64,000 bases of DNA, taken from positions 3,088,320 to 3,152,319 of the forward strand of contig NC_092239.1 of NCBI RefSeq assembly GCF_036320965.1, in the 5' to 3' direction. A program made the translations under genes and the position numbers. Shown here one piece after another: positions 11,477 through 24,800 of this stretch. Source of the stretch: Panulirus ornatus. Lineage: Eukaryota; Arthropoda; Malacostraca; Decapoda; Palinuridae. The notes under the pieces are model-generated. The model did not search any database. It saw only the letters and a program-made list of their open reading frames with translations, and was not told where the DNA came from. Position 1 is the first letter of the stretch; each line of letters opens with the position of its first letter.

Positions 11477-12164
11477 CTTTACTAAGTTCTTGCTTTCATT
11501 TTCTTATTCAATGACTTTTGGTTGTTCTTTCCTTCTCTCTACCTCGAACAACTGTCCGCTTCGATGTTGTCCGCCGGGTTACCAGACTGCACAAGGGTAT
11601 TCCGATACTTGTAGGTTCAGAAACAGTTCCTCCGTTTGTGGGATCCGACGCTCTGTGGCTGACATACCCACCATCCACACCAGCGGAACCCTGACGTGTA
11701 CATTGGTCTTGGAAATCCAAGAACACCTTAGAGTGGAGAGGGGTCGCTGGGAGGACTGTGAATATTTGGGAGGACCGAATATTTGGCCCGTCAGAAGATC
11801 TTCGACGCTGTACCTCAGGAGAGGTGGATGATGATGAGGAAGTGAGGGATGGTTGGCGGCTGAGAACAAGCTTAATGGGTCGACAAGTTACGTAATTAAG
11901 AGGAGGCGAAGAACAAACTTCAGGACTCACACCTGGGAGAGACAGATGATGCCTGCATGATGAACTTCCTAGACTTCAGTCATTTCTTGATATCTTTTAC
12001 GGACGAAGATATACTTGTGGGGAGAACACGGAGCACTCACAGCAACTTGCAACAGGCGCCGGATAACTTGTATTAGTATTCAAATGAATGGCGAAGGAAA
12101 TTCAACCTTGATGAATTTGAAGACGAGAAGAGACGTCGGGAGCTTGACATTTCATGCTGTTGTT

Positions 12165-12295
12165 TCAGCTACAGCTGCTGCTGCTGTTGTTGTTGAAGCT
12201 GTTGCTGCTGTTGTTGATGCTGCTGTTGGGGCTGCTGGAGGCGTTACTGCTGCTGGAGCTGTTGTTGAAGCTGCTGCTGGGGCTGTTGTGATGGC
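12165..12295. repeat. GCT/GTT trinucleotide repeat
   Basis: Imperfect CTG, TTG and GCT triplets. Apparent Ala/Val- or Thr/Ala-rich reading frames across it come from the triplets and are not supported as a gene. Confidence 0.85.
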
Positions 12296-13083
12296 GGAGG
12301 GGAGGCTACCCGTGGGTAATAAAGGCTGAGGCGGTGAGCACGTAGTGGTGTTGGCTACGACGCGCTGCACCCACTAAGGACAGGGTGATCCTGACACACA
12401 GGGACAAGAGGTCCTCGGAGACGCTGCCGGCAACGCTGACGGTGGTGTCTCGCCAGACGGTGATGCCTCCAGCACTGGAGGAGGTGGGAGGGAGGGAAGG
12501 TGAAGGAGGTAGGGAGAGAGAGAGAGAGAATCCATATTTACGATAAAAGACGGAGGAGAAAAAGGACTAAAAATCATGACAAAACATCAGAGGAAACAGT
12601 TATGATACGTAACAACCGAACACAATAATCAATGATTATATTTCCCGGTAGACAGGCAACCGTGCATATCCTGTCTCTACTACTGTCCATAGACAGACGA
12701 CCCCGTCCTCGTCCTGGACCATGCAGTCCTCCTGTCACCCGTCCTATCCAGGGACACCTCACTTGACGAAGGCCAGTGCCCCTCCTCCACCCGTCAGTTC
12801 TCATGAACGCACACCACACCCGAAACGACGGTACCATTCCACACCCCTGTCTCCACTAGTGATCCACCATCTTGTTCTTGCCGGGCGTCACTATACGTAT
12901 TCACTGTGTGTTGTGGCCAGTTTGGACGCATATGATATCTCTCCTCTTTGGACACTTTGTTATTCAACTGAATATTTTTTTGAGGGGATACATTTATCTA
13001 CATTTGCATATTTCTTTGTGGTTCTGTGTGTCAGACTTTTTCATGGGTTTTACTAATGCAATATTGTTATAGAATGCATGTTC

Positions 13084-13091
<8 letters not shown>

Positions 13092-13163
<72 letters not shown>

Positions 13164-13188
13164 GCACACACACACATACACACACACA
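13092..13188. repeat. (TA)n then (CA)n compound microsatellite
   Basis: About 35 TA units, then short CA runs. Confidence 0.97.
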
Positions 13189-13245
13189 AACGAATATATT
13201 GCATATGAACGTGCACTTTCATAGAACCCATAATTCCCTCCAACA

Positions 13246-13325
13246 GCCAGGACTCGAACCCAGGACCTTTTGCGTGGCAGTCGGGAACGCGATCATAGCC
13301 GGGCGCTTATCCTTCCCGACTACCA
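13246..13325 (-). repeat. tRNA-like SINE head
   Basis: On the minus strand an A-box-like start (TGGTAGTCGGGAAGGATAAG) is followed by the B box GGGTTCGAGTCC. It sits between two (TA)n tracts. Confidence 0.6.
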
Positions 13326-13355
13326 CTCAAAAGGGACCTGTTGGAGGGCATTATA

Positions 13356-13482
<127 letters not shown>

Positions 13483-13598
13483 TTCCAACCTACAAGATCC
13501 CCTGATCTCCAACCCGCGGATCCCAGAGTTTCCATCACGGGTCGTGAGAGGTTTCCCCTCAGGATCCTGGGACCCATCTCCATGTATCATATCTCCCT

Positions 13599-13600
<2 letters not shown>

Positions 13601-13667
<67 letters not shown>
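13601..13667. repeat. (CT)n microsatellite
   Basis: About 33 CT units, complementary to the preceding (GA)n 118 bp away. Confidence 0.98.
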
Positions 13668-13668
<1 letters not shown>

Positions 13669-13841
13669 GGGAAGTGTTCTAGTAACATATTGATATTCAT
13701 AAAGAAGCGCCGTATCTATATATTATGACCGGATGGTCGGCAGAGGGGAGGGGAAAAAATACGAAGAAAAATATAAGTCGTTACATAAAAAGAAAAGGAT
13801 GAATTTGTTTAGAAAACAGAGAGATTTCCATTCGTTTTCAC

Positions 13842-13913
<72 letters not shown>
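13842..13913. repeat. (TA)n microsatellite
   Basis: About 36 TA units, directly abutting the 5' end of a SINE-like element. Confidence 0.98.
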
Positions 13914-13916
<3 letters not shown>

Positions 13917-14150
13917 CCCTGGGGATAGGGGAGAAAGAATACTTCCCACGTATTCCCTGCGTGTCGTAGAAGGCGACTAAAAGGGGAGGGAGCGGGTGGC
14001 TGGAAATCCTCCCCTCTCGTTTTTTTTTTTAATTTTCCAAAAGAAGGAACAGAGAAGGGGGTCAGGTGAGGATATTCCCTCTAAGGCCCAGTCCTCTGTT
14101 CTTAACGCTACCTCGCTAATGCGGGAAATGGCGAATAGTATGAAAGAAAG

Positions 14151-14152
<2 letters not shown>
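13914..14152 (+). mobile_element. SINE-like element, full-length copy 1
   Basis: About 239-bp dispersed element. The head starts ATCCCTGGGGATAGGGGAG. The middle includes GTCGTAGAAGGCGACTAAAA and a T-run. The 3' part has AAGGAACAGAGAAGGGG and the tail GCTACCTCGCTAATGCGGGA followed by AATGGCGAATAGTATGAAAG. Three further copies lie at 28.2, 28.4 and 30.8 kb. The last 40 bp resemble the 3' end of the LINE at 32.7-33.7 kb. No clear tRNA A/B boxes were found, so the origin of the head is open. It lies in intron 3 of the dipeptidase gene. Confidence 0.85.

Positions 14153-14187
<35 letters not shown>
14153..14187. repeat. (AT)n tail microsatellite
   Basis: About 17 AT units directly after the SINE-like 3' end. 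Confidence 0.95.
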
Positions 14188-14189
<2 letters not shown>

Positions 14190-14514
14190 CTCTTCTGCCT
14201 TTTGCATTTCACCGTCCTATATATACGTTTCTTCACCATCACACTGCTTATTACTCAGTCTATGTTGAACTGTTCATTAAGTTTATTTACCTTCGTCCGC
14301 AAAGGAAAGAAAAAAAAAACGCACATCACAAGGGGATTTCGTTTTCTTTTTTCAAGCTAAATTCCACATTTTAAAGAATTATTCAAAAGCCTTGTAAGTC
14401 AGTCCAATTTCAAAGGGTACATACATTTTATTTTCAAAATCTTTTATTTTCATCAATTATATCATTCTCTTCATTATTTTACTGTTTTTAATTACTGCTA
14501 TACATTATTCTGGT

Positions 14515-14832
14515 CTCTACCATTTCCATTTACTACCATACACACAGTTCTGCCTTTACTACCCCTTCCATATACCACCATACACACAGTTCTGCCTTTA
14601 CTATCCCTTCCATGTACCACCATACACACAGTTCTGCCTTTACTACCCCTTCCATATACCACCATACACACAGTCCTGCCTTTACTACCCCTTCCATATA
14701 CCACCATACACACAGTCCTGCCTTTACCACCCTTTACGTATACTATCACACACGCTATCCTGTCTTTACCACCCCTTCCATATACACCATCGCACACGCC
14801 ATCCTGTCTTCACCGCCCCTTCCAGATACTGC
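14515..14832. repeat. About 39-bp minisatellite
   Basis: Seven to eight copies containing CATACACACAGTTCTGCCTT and ACTACCCCTTCCATATACC, diverging towards the right end. Confidence 0.93.
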
Positions 14833-14937
14833 CACACACGCCACCCTGTTCCATCCCATCTCTTCCATATAATGCCTCGATTAGACCCCTAACTCTGACG
14901 TTCCATTTGGTTTCGAGTTGTCTGTCCTTTTTTGCAG

Positions 14938-14939
<2 letters not shown>

Positions 14940-15006
<67 letters not shown>
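14940..15006. repeat. (CT)n microsatellite
   Basis: About 33 pure CT units. Confidence 0.98.
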
Positions 15007-15011
<5 letters not shown>

Positions 15012-15129
15012 TTCTCCCTTGTAAATTCCGTTACTGCACTTTTTTGTTCCATTTCCTCCCCCAGGGGAGACCAACAACGAACGTAGCCATTAGAGTTTAG
15101 TGGAGCAGCAATACCTGACCGGGGGTGAG

Positions 15130-15131
<2 letters not shown>

Positions 15132-15176
<45 letters not shown>

Positions 15177-15180
15177 TGTT
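15132..15180. repeat. (GT)n microsatellite
   Basis: About 24 GT units with one GTAT interruption. Confidence 0.97.
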
Positions 15181-15227
15181 TTAGTGATACTCTTTTACTG
15201 TCAAGCTATTTGTTGCGTACCTACTAC

Positions 15228-15230
<3 letters not shown>

Positions 15231-15294
<64 letters not shown>
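15231..15294. repeat. (TA)n microsatellite
   Basis: About 32 pure TA units. Confidence 0.98.
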
Positions 15295-15296
<2 letters not shown>

Positions 15297-15525
15297 ACAG
15301 TGAAAACACTAGTGTAGGATATAGCATTTTTAGTCACCTAGTTAGACGAACACTGATATCAAGCTAGGAGACTCACCCTTAAGGTATCGTCTAGGCATGT
15401 TTTCCTCACACTTCATCCTCTACATATCTAAGGCTGTCTCTACGAACGACGGTTTCCTGCTGTTGATGTGTTAACAATGCGACATCGAACCCGGCAAACT
15501 GTGTAAATGCTGGAGGAAAGTGATC

Positions 15526-15682
15526 CCCTTGAGGACGACGGAACGACCCTTCACTGTGTTGATTCGACCCTTAAGGACGACGGTACAACCCCCTTAGCCC
15601 AATCATACCACCCTTAAGGGCTACGGCACGATCCTCGGACACGACCTATGAGCGCGATGTGACGACCCTTAACTATGATGAC
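15526..15682. repeat. Degenerate minisatellite of the GTCGTACC family, inverted
   Basis: Repeated CGACCCTTAAGGACGACGG-like units, the reverse complement of the 1.2-kb core with divergence. Confidence 0.65.
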
Positions 15683-15728
15683 GTGACCTCTGACCTGACC
15701 CATCAGGCTATGTAGGACAAACGAGACG

Positions 15729-15729
<1 letters not shown>

Positions 15730-15774
<45 letters not shown>
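15730..15774. repeat. (GT)n microsatellite
   Basis: About 22 GT units. Confidence 0.97.
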
Positions 15775-15775
<1 letters not shown>

Positions 15776-15806
15776 ACAATATTTTCGAGTAGAGAGAGAC
15801 GTAGAG

Positions 15807-15809
<3 letters not shown>

Positions 15810-15885
<76 letters not shown>
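15810..15885. repeat. (CT)n microsatellite
   Basis: About 38 pure CT units. Confidence 0.98.
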
Positions 15886-15886
<1 letters not shown>

Positions 15887-16336
15887 ACCCGAACGACGGG
15901 TCTGTGGGGGATGCGGAAGACACCACAACAGCCACTGAAGGACATACCTTCACATCCAGAACAATTTTTCTTGGAATTCAGTGTCTGCCTACGACACCGA
16001 GGCTCATAATGAAATTAAGTTTTCGTTCGCCGAGAGTGAGGTAACTTTTTTTTTTCCACTTGGTCAGATGGTAAAGTTACGAGAGCAGTGTGCACTGAGC
16101 CAGTCCATCTTACAGGAAAAAAAAAAAAAAGAAAATTAAAAAAAGATTCCGATGCAAATTTTCGCAAATTTTTCACAAAAAAAAAAAAAATTTCCGATGC
16201 AAATTTTCTGCAAATTGTTCACTCGTCAGGTAAGACGAAAAAAAACAATTATGAAAAATTTGCATCACATTTGGCGAAAGATATAAAACTGTTAATTCTA
16301 ATCTCAACGTTAAATGCTATTGCATACTTGCTTTTT

Positions 16337-16339
<3 letters not shown>

Positions 16340-16417
<78 letters not shown>
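16340..16417. repeat. (CT)n microsatellite
   Basis: About 39 pure CT units. Confidence 0.98.
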
Positions 16418-16419
<2 letters not shown>

Positions 16420-16676
16420 CTTAAGACGCTGAGCGTATCAGAGCGGTGGTGGGTGGTGGGGGTTGGGGTGTTGGAGATGCAGGCAACATCCCGTTAATTA
16501 AGAGGGATTTCCCCCAAGCATCTCCACCTTCCTCCCCTTCTCTCCCCCCCCCCCCCTCCTCCTCCAACCTCCACCACTAACCCCTAAAAGAGAAGGCTTG
16601 ATGGGGTGGTGGGGTGACGTTGGGGGAAGATAGGAAGGCTCTCCTCCTTCCTAATCCCCTTGATACGTCGTCAAGA

Positions 16677-16803
16677 CTCGGGGTGGTTTTGGGGTTGGGG
16701 GGGTTGGGGGGTGGGGGGGGGGGGTTGGGGAAGGCTGTAAGGTTGAGGGGGGGGGGAGTGTTCCTCTATACCTGCCTGGATGAAAATAGTTCACTCTATT
16801 TTT

Positions 16804-16865
<62 letters not shown>
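16677..16865. repeat. G-rich tract followed by (GT)n
   Basis: Many G3-G9 runs at 16,680-16,758, then about 30 GT units from 16,804. G-quadruplex-prone on the plus strand. Confidence 0.92.
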
Positions 16866-16868
<3 letters not shown>

Positions 16869-17254
16869 TGTTGTTGTTGTTGTTATGAGTGGGGGAGGTT
16901 CCTGAGCGGGTGGAGTGTTGTGAGGGAGTTACGTGGATGATTATAGCCATGGATTCGTCAGATTCATTTTGACAGTGACGGAGTTGTGGTTGTGAATCAA
17001 GTGTCTCGATAAGAGGAGGTTGTGGTGCACGGGGCCACCTCGGTCCACTTGGCCATCATCGTCCACCAGATGATAAGACTCGGGGCAAAAATCAGGACCA
17101 TCGCTGGAGCCTTACCTTTCATACATTACCGCCGACGTCTGCCCAAAACTTTCTGACAAATTCTGGAGTTATTAGAGAACCATTTAAAAGTTGCATGAAG
17201 TTGTGAACTTCTTTATGATTATGTCTCGGCGTAATTAATGAGCGTTTTGTCGGC

Positions 17255-17330
17255 TGGCGGTGGTGGGGTGGGGGCTCGGGGGTTGGGGTGGAGGTGGGGG
17301 GTTGGGAGGTGGGTGGGGGTGGTGTCGGGT
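17255..17330. repeat. G/T-rich low-complexity tract
   Basis: Dense GGGG runs spaced by T or A. Confidence 0.85.
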
Positions 17331-17519
17331 TAGGTCAATCTCCTCCCCCCCCACCTCCCACATCCATCCCTCACCTTAAATATAAATCTTCTATAAACAT
17401 TAGCGTGTGGCTCTCACAGTTAACCGTAAACATTAATGAAAGATGAGCATTAATGCGAGGCTTTCAGAGTCGACCAAAAACATTGATGAACTATATACAA
17501 CAGTTAGCTTAAACACTTG

Positions 17520-17800
17520 ATGTTCAGCTATGAGTCAACCATAAACAATAGTGTCTGGCTCTCTCGGTCAACCATGAACATTAGTGTCTGGCTTTGAGTC
17601 CACCATAAACATTAGTGTCTGGCTTTGAGTCCACCATAAACATTAGTGTCTGGCTCTGAGTCCATCATAAACATTAGTGTCTGGCTCTGAGTCCATCATA
17701 AACATTAGTGTCTGGCTCTGAGTCAACCATAAACAATAGTGTCTGGCTCTCTCGGTCAACCATGAACATTAGTGTCTGGCTCTCTGAGTCCACCATGAGC
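17520..17800. repeat. About 30-bp minisatellite
   Basis: Eight or so copies with AACATTAGTGTCTGGCTCTG and variable ends (GAGTCCACCAT or CGGTCAACCAT). Confidence 0.92.
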
Positions 17801-17879
17801 CCCCCCAGTACCCGGCTCGTGCCGTGTCACAAGGGGAACTCGTTGCCCCACATGCTTCCCATTTTATTCATGCAGGAAG

Positions 17880-18610
17880 AACACTCCCCACCCCCCCACC
17901 ACCCAAAACCCCAACCCCCAAAACCCAAACCCCCCAAACAACCCCCTCCCACCCCCCACCCCCAAAACCCACACAAAAACTCCCCCCACCACCCCCCAAA
18001 AGAAACCCCCACCCCCCAAACTACCACCCAGAAACCCCTCCCCCCCCCCCCAACACCCCAACACAAAAACCACCCCAAAAAAGCAAATCCCAACCCAAAA
18101 AAACCAAACCCCAAACAAAAACTAAAAACACACCCCCAAAACCCACCCCCCCAAACCCCCTACCACCCAAAAAAACCCCAAAAAACCACACCCCCAAAAC
18201 AACACAAAACCACAACCACCCAAAACCCAACACCCCCCCAAAAACAAACCAAAACCACCACCCACCAACACAACAACCCCTAAAAACCAACCACCCCCCC
18301 TAAAACCCCCCCCAACCACCCCACCCCCCAACAAACCCCCAAAACCACCCACCAACACCCCCACCACCCCAAACCCCCCAACCCCAACCACCCCCAAAAC
18401 CCCAAAACCCACCCCCCCACCACCACCCCCCAAAAACCACCACCCACCACTACCCCCCCCCCCCACCCCCCCACCAACACCCCCCCAAAAAAAACCCCCA
18501 AACCCCAACACTCCCAACCCCCCAAACCCCCCCACCCCCCCCAAAACCCACTAAACCCAACCCACCCCCACCACCCAAAACCCCCCCTCCCAACCCCCCC
18601 CCAACAACCC
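17880..18610. repeat. C/A-only strand-asymmetric tract
   Basis: About 730 bp made almost entirely of C and A on the plus strand (runs such as CCCCCAAAACCC), with G and T nearly absent. There is no fixed period. The minus strand is G/T only. Pro/Thr/Lys- or Gly/Val-rich open frames here are artefacts of composition. Confidence 0.95.
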
Positions 18611-20545
18611 CAACAACACTACCACCACCACCCAGCAACACTACCACCCAGCAACACTACAACACTACCACCACCACCACCAGCAACACTACCACCACCG
18701 CCACCACCCAGCAACACTACCACCACCGCCACCACCCAGCAACACTACCACCACCGCCACCACCCAGCAACACTACAACACTACCACCCAGCAACACTAC
18801 CACCACCGCCACCACCCAGCAACACTACAACACTACCACCCAGCAACACTACAACACTACCACCCAGCAACACTACAACACTACCACCACCACCCAGACA
18901 ACACTACAACACTACCACCCAGCAACACTACAACACTACCACCCAGCAACACTACCACCACCACCACCAGCAACACTACAACACTACCACCAGCAACACT
19001 ACAACACTACCACCACCACCCAGACAACACTACAACACTACCACCACCACCACCAGCAACACTACAACACTACCACCACCACCCAGCAACACTACAACAC
19101 TACCACCCAGCAACACTACAACACTACCACCACCGCCACCACCCAGCAACACTACAACACTACCACCACCACCCAGCAACACTACCACCCAGCAACACTA
19201 CAACACTACCACCACCACCCAGCAACACTACAACACTACCACCACCGCCACCACCCAGCAACACTACAACACTACCACCACCGCCACCACCCAGCAACAC
19301 TACAACACTACCACCAGCAACACTACAACACTACCACCACCACCCAGACAACACTACAACACTACCACCCAGCAACACTACAACACTACCACCACCGCCA
19401 CCACCCAGCAACACTACCACCCAGCAACACTACAACACTACCACCACCACCCAGACAACACTACAACACTACCACCACCGCCACCACCCAGCAACACTAC
19501 CACCACCGCCACCACCCAGCAACACTACCACCACCACCACCACCCCGCAACACTACCACCACCACCACCCAGCAACACTACCACCACCACCCAGCAACAC
19601 TACAACACTACCACCACCACCACCCAGCAACACTACCACCACCGCCACCACCAGCAACACTACAACACTACCACCACCGCCACCACCCAGCAACACTACC
19701 ACCACCGCCACCACCCAGCAACACTACCACCACCACCCAGACAACACTACAACACTACCACCCAGCAACACTACAACACTACCACCACCACCCAGACAAC
19801 ACTACAACACTACCACCCAGCAACACTACAACACTACCACCCAGCAACACTACAACACTACCACCACCACCCAGACAACACTACAACACTACCACCCAGC
19901 AACACTACAACACTACCACCACCACCCAGACAACACTACAACACTACCACCACCACCCAGCAACACTACAACACTACCACCCAGCAACACTACAACACTA
20001 CCACCACCACCCAGCAACACTACCACCACCACCCAGCAACACTACCACCACCACCACCCAGCAACACTACAACACTACCACCCAGCAACACTACCACCAC
20101 CGCCACCACCCAGCAACACTACCACCACCGCCACCACCCAGCAACACTACCACCACCGCCACCACCCAGCAACACTACCACCACCACCACCCAGCAACAC
20201 TACAACACTACCACCACCACTACCCAGCAACACTTCCACAACCACCACCCAGCAACACTACCACCACCACCACCCAGCAACACTACAACACTACCACCTG
20301 CACACTACCACCACCACCACCACCAGCAACACTACCACCACCGCCACCACCCAGCAACACTACCACCACCACCACCCAGCAACACTACAACACTACCACC
20401 CAGCAACACTACAACACTACCACCCAGCAACACTTCCACCACCACCACCCAGCAACACTACCACCACCATCGAGACAACACTACCACGACCATCGAGACA
20501 ACACTACCACCACCACCACCCAGACAACACTACAACACTATCACC
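18611..20545. repeat. AC-rich minisatellite, CAGCAACACTAC units
   Basis: About 1.9 kb of mixed modules: CAGCAACACTACAACACTAC, ACCACCACC, ACCACCGCCACCACC and CAGACAACACTAC. The order is irregular and no higher-order period is evident. It directly continues the C/A tract. Confidence 0.96.
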
Positions 20546-20938
20546 AGAAGCTAAACAACATTACGACCAGCAGCAGCCAGGGCAACACTCCAGCACAAGT
20601 TGTCTCCGGTGTCCAAAGTCTGGCTGGAACATAAGACTGGAAACATCCTCGTCTTAAAAGTTTTGCCCGAGGTTCCTATCAGACATACCTTCCTCATCTG
20701 GAACGTCAAGACTCCAGAGAGGAAAAAACAACAACAACAACAATAACAACAACAACAAAAACACTTAAATAAATCATTTGGAAAATACAATAGCGCCAGT
20801 GATACGATGTATTGTCTCGGGAACTGGATAAGAAAAATGCATTTACGAATCTCACGGCGTCATGACGCAGCGTGGCGCTGCTGTTCATAGAATCTAAAGG
20901 AAATTTCGGTTTAGCTGGCCGGGAATGAGAGAGGGAGG

Positions 20939-20944
<6 letters not shown>

Positions 20945-21015
<71 letters not shown>
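20945..21015. repeat. (GA)n microsatellite
   Basis: About 35 GA units with GGGAG flanks. Confidence 0.97.
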
Positions 21016-21018
<3 letters not shown>

Positions 21019-21335
21019 GGGTGGGAGGGAGGGAGGAGAGTGAGAGACTCGCCTGGGATCCTATAAGCACATCATGGCCTATAACCAACCCTCTTCACTT
21101 CATCTTTGGTGGGGGTCACCTCATCACAACCAAAGTCTATAAAGACTCTCTCCTCATGGTCTATTAAACTGGTTATCACCCTTACCGTCTCCCTTCCACT
21201 GCTTCTCATCTCGGCCTGGCATGATCTTATCTTGCCTCTATTTTTTTTCCTCCTCATTCGCTCGTCCTCTGCAGCATATTTTACACTTCGTCGTCACCTT
21301 ACCCAAGTTTCTTCTTCCATTTGATTTTTCTCAGG

Positions 21336-21546
21336 TGGATGACGACACCCCCAGAGACTAAGTGGACGACCACCCCCAGAGACTAAGTGAAAGACCACCC
21401 CCAGAGACTAAGTGAAAGACCACCCCCAGAGACTAAGTGGACGACCACCCCAGAGACTAAGTGGACGACCACCCCAGAGACTAAGTGGACGACCACCCCC
21501 AGAGACCAAGTGGACGACCACCCCCAGAGACTAAGTGGACGACCAC
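21336..21546. repeat. About 25-bp minisatellite
   Basis: About eight copies containing ACTAAGTGGACGACCACCCC, with a GAAAG variant. Confidence 0.93.
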
Positions 21547-21837
21547 TGCTACGAGACCTCTCTACATACGACCATTTAGGGGTCATGTCAGAGGCCCTGT
21601 CATCCATCATACCTAAGGGTCGTACCATCGTCCTCAAAAGGGTAAAGAAGCCACACTTGATGGCCTGTGGACCAACTTATTAGAAAAGGTTAAAGGCTGT
21701 AGTACACACTACAGATGAGCGTTACCTGCATATCATCAAAGGACAGGTGTAAACATGGTCATAACGACGATATATATATGTATGTATGTCTGTATGTAGG
21801 GACGTCCACCCCTTCCGTATAAAAGTGTTCCCTCCCC

Positions 21838-24800
21838 TGCGGAGTCTCCGATCCCCTGGGAAGCATTTCTTCCCTTGGGGATTGTGGCTTCCCTTGGAGA
21901 GTGTGGCCTGCCCTGGGGAATGTGGCCTGCCCTGGGAAGTGTGGCCTACCCTGGGAAATGTAGCTTGCCCTGGGAAGTGTGGCCTACCCTGGGAAGTGTG
22001 GCCTACCCTGGGAAGTGTGGCCTACCCTGGGAAGTGTGGCCTACCCTGGGAAGTGTGGCCTACCCTGGGAAGTGTGGCTTGCCCTGGGGAGTGTGGCCTA
22101 TACCCTGGGGAGTGTGGCTTGCCCTGGGGAGTGTGGCCTGCCCTGGGGAGTGTGGCCTGCCCTGGGAAGTGTGGCCTACCCTGGGAAGTGTGGCCTACCC
22201 TGGGAAGTGTGGCTTGCCCTGGGGAGTGTGGCCTGCCCTGGGGAGTGTGGCCTACCCTGGGAAATGTAGCTTGCCCTGGGAAGTGTGGCCTACCCTGGGA
22301 AATGTAGCTTGCCCTGGGAAGTGTGGCCTACCCTGGGAAATGTAGCTTGCCCTGGGAAGTGTGGCCTACCCTGGGAAATGTAGCTTGCCCTGGGAAGTGT
22401 GGCCTACCCTGGGAAATGTAGCTTGCCCTGGGAAGTGTGGCCTACCCTGGGAAATGTAGCTTGCCCTGGGAAGTGTGGCCTACCCTGGGAAATGTAGCTT
22501 GCCCTGGGGAGTGTGGCCTATACCCTGGGGAGTGTGGCCTATACCCTGGGGAGTGTGGCCTACCCTGGGAAATGTAGCTTGCCCTGGGAAGTGTGGCCTA
22601 CCCTGGGAAGTGTGGCCTACCCTGGGAAGTGTGGCCTACCCTGGGAAATGTAGCTTGCCCTGGGAAGTGTGGCCTACCCTGGGAAGTGTGGCCTACCCTG
22701 GGAAATGTAGCTTGCCCTGGGAAGTGTGGCCTACCCTGGGAAGTGTGGCCTACCCTGGGAAGTGTGGCCTACCCTGGGAAGTGTGGCCTACCCTGGGAAG
22801 TGTGGCCTACCCTGGGAAGTGTGGCCTACCCTGGGAAGTGTGGCCTACCCTGGGAAGTGTGGCCTACCCTGGGAAGTGTGGCCTACCCTGGGAAGTGTGG
22901 CCTACCCTGGGAAGTGTGGCCTACCCTGGGAAGTGTGGCCTACCCTGGGAAGTGTGGCCTACCCTGGGAAGTGTGGCCTACCCTGGGAAGTGTGGCCTAC
23001 CCTGGGAAGTGTGGCCTACCCTGGGAAGTGTGGCCTACCCTGGGAAGTGTGGCCTACCCTGGGAAGTGTGGCCTACCCTGGGAAGTGTGGCCTGCCCTGG
23101 GGAGTGTGGCCTACCCTGGGAAGTGTGGCCTACCCTGGGAAGTGTGGCCTACCCTGGGAAGTGTGGCCTACCCTGGGAAGTGTGGCCTACCCTGGGAAGT
23201 GTGGCCTACCCTGGGAAGTGTGGCCTACCCTGGGAAATGTAGCTTGCCCTGGGAAGTGTGGCCTACCCTGGGAAGTGTGGCCTACCCTGGGAAGTGTGGC
23301 CTACCCTGGGAAATGTAGCTTGCCCTGGGAAGTGTGGCCTACCCTGGGAAGTGTGGCCTACCCTGGGAAGTGTGGCCTACCCTGGGAAGTGTGGCCTACC
23401 CTGGGAAGTGTGGCCTACCCTGGGAAGTGTGGCCTACCCTGGGAAATGTAGCTTGCCCTGGGAAGTGTGGCCTACCCTGGGAAGTGTGGCCTACCCTGGG
23501 AAGTGTGGCCTACCCTGGGAAGTGTGGCCTACCCTGGGAAGTGTGGCCTACCCTGGGAAATGTAGCTTGCCCTGGGAAGTGTGGCTTGCCCTGGGGAGTG
23601 TGGCCTATACCCTGGGGAGTGTGGCCTACCCTGGGAAATGTAGCTTGCCCTGGGAAGTGTGGCCTACCCTGGGAAGTGTGGCCTACCCTGGGAAGTGTGG
23701 CCTACCCTGGGAAATGTAGCTTGCCCTGGGAAGTGTGGCCTACCCTGGGAAATGTAGCTTGCCCTGGGGAGTGTGGCCTATACCCTGGGGAGTGTGGCCT
23801 ACCCTGGGAAGTGTGGCCTACCCTGGGAAATGTAGCTTGCCCTGGGAAGTGTGGCCTACCCTGGGAAGTGTGGCTTGCCCTGGGGAGTGTGGCCTACCCT
23901 GGGAAATGTAGCTTGCCCTGGGAAGTGTGGCCTACCCTGGGAAGTGTGGCCTACCCTGGGAAGTGTGGCCTACCCTGGGAAGTGTGGCCTACCCTGGGAA
24001 GTGTGGCCTACCCTGGGAAGTGTGGCCTACCCTGGGAAGTGTGGCCTACCCTGGGAAGTGTGGCTTGCCCTGGGGAGTGTGGCTTGCCCTGGGGAGTGTG
24101 GCCTATACCCTGGGGAGTGTGGCCTATACCCTGGGGAGTGTGGCCTATACCCTGGGGAGTGTGGCCTATACCCTGGGGAGTGTGGCCTATACCCTGGGGA
24201 GTGTGGCCTATACCCTGGGGAGTGTGGCTTGCCCTGGGGAGTGTGGCCTATACCCTGGGGAGTGTGGCCTATACCCTGGGGAGTGTGGCTTGCCCTGGGG
24301 AGTGTGGCCTACCCTGGGAAATGTAGCTTGCCCTGGGAAGTGTGGCTTGCCCTGGGGAGTGTGGCCTATACCCTGGGGAGTGTGGCTTGCCCTGGGGAGT
24401 GTGGCCTATACCCTGGGGAGTGTGGCCTATACCCTGGGGAGTGTGGCTTGCCCTGGGGAGTGTGGCTTGCCCTGGGGAGTGTGGCCTACCCTGGGAAGTG
24501 TGGCCTACCCTGGGAAGTGTGGCCTACCCTGGGAAGTGTGGCCTACCCTGGGAAGTGTGGCCTACCCTGGGAAGTGTGGCCTACCCTGGGAAGTGTGGCC
24601 TACCCTGGGAAGTGTGGCCTACCCTGGGAAGTGTGGCCTACCCTGGGAAGTGTGGCCTACCCTGGGAAGTGTGGCCTACCCTGGGAAGTGTGGCCTACCC
24701 TGGGGAGTGTGGCCTATACCCTGGGGAGTGTGGCCTATACCCTGGGGAGTGTGGCCTATACCCTGGGGAGTGTGGCCTACCCTGGGAAGTGTGGCCTACC

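Noticed and set aside
12330..12474. GC-rich segment considered as the missing dipeptidase exon (minus strand, acceptor CCTCCTCCAG)
   Set aside because: None of its frames contains EGGH, THxC or similar, and no good donor follows.
17708..18647. Pro/Thr/Lys-rich plus frames and Gly/Val-rich minus frames
   Set aside because: C/A-only composition excludes stop codons on either strand. There is no other coding evidence.
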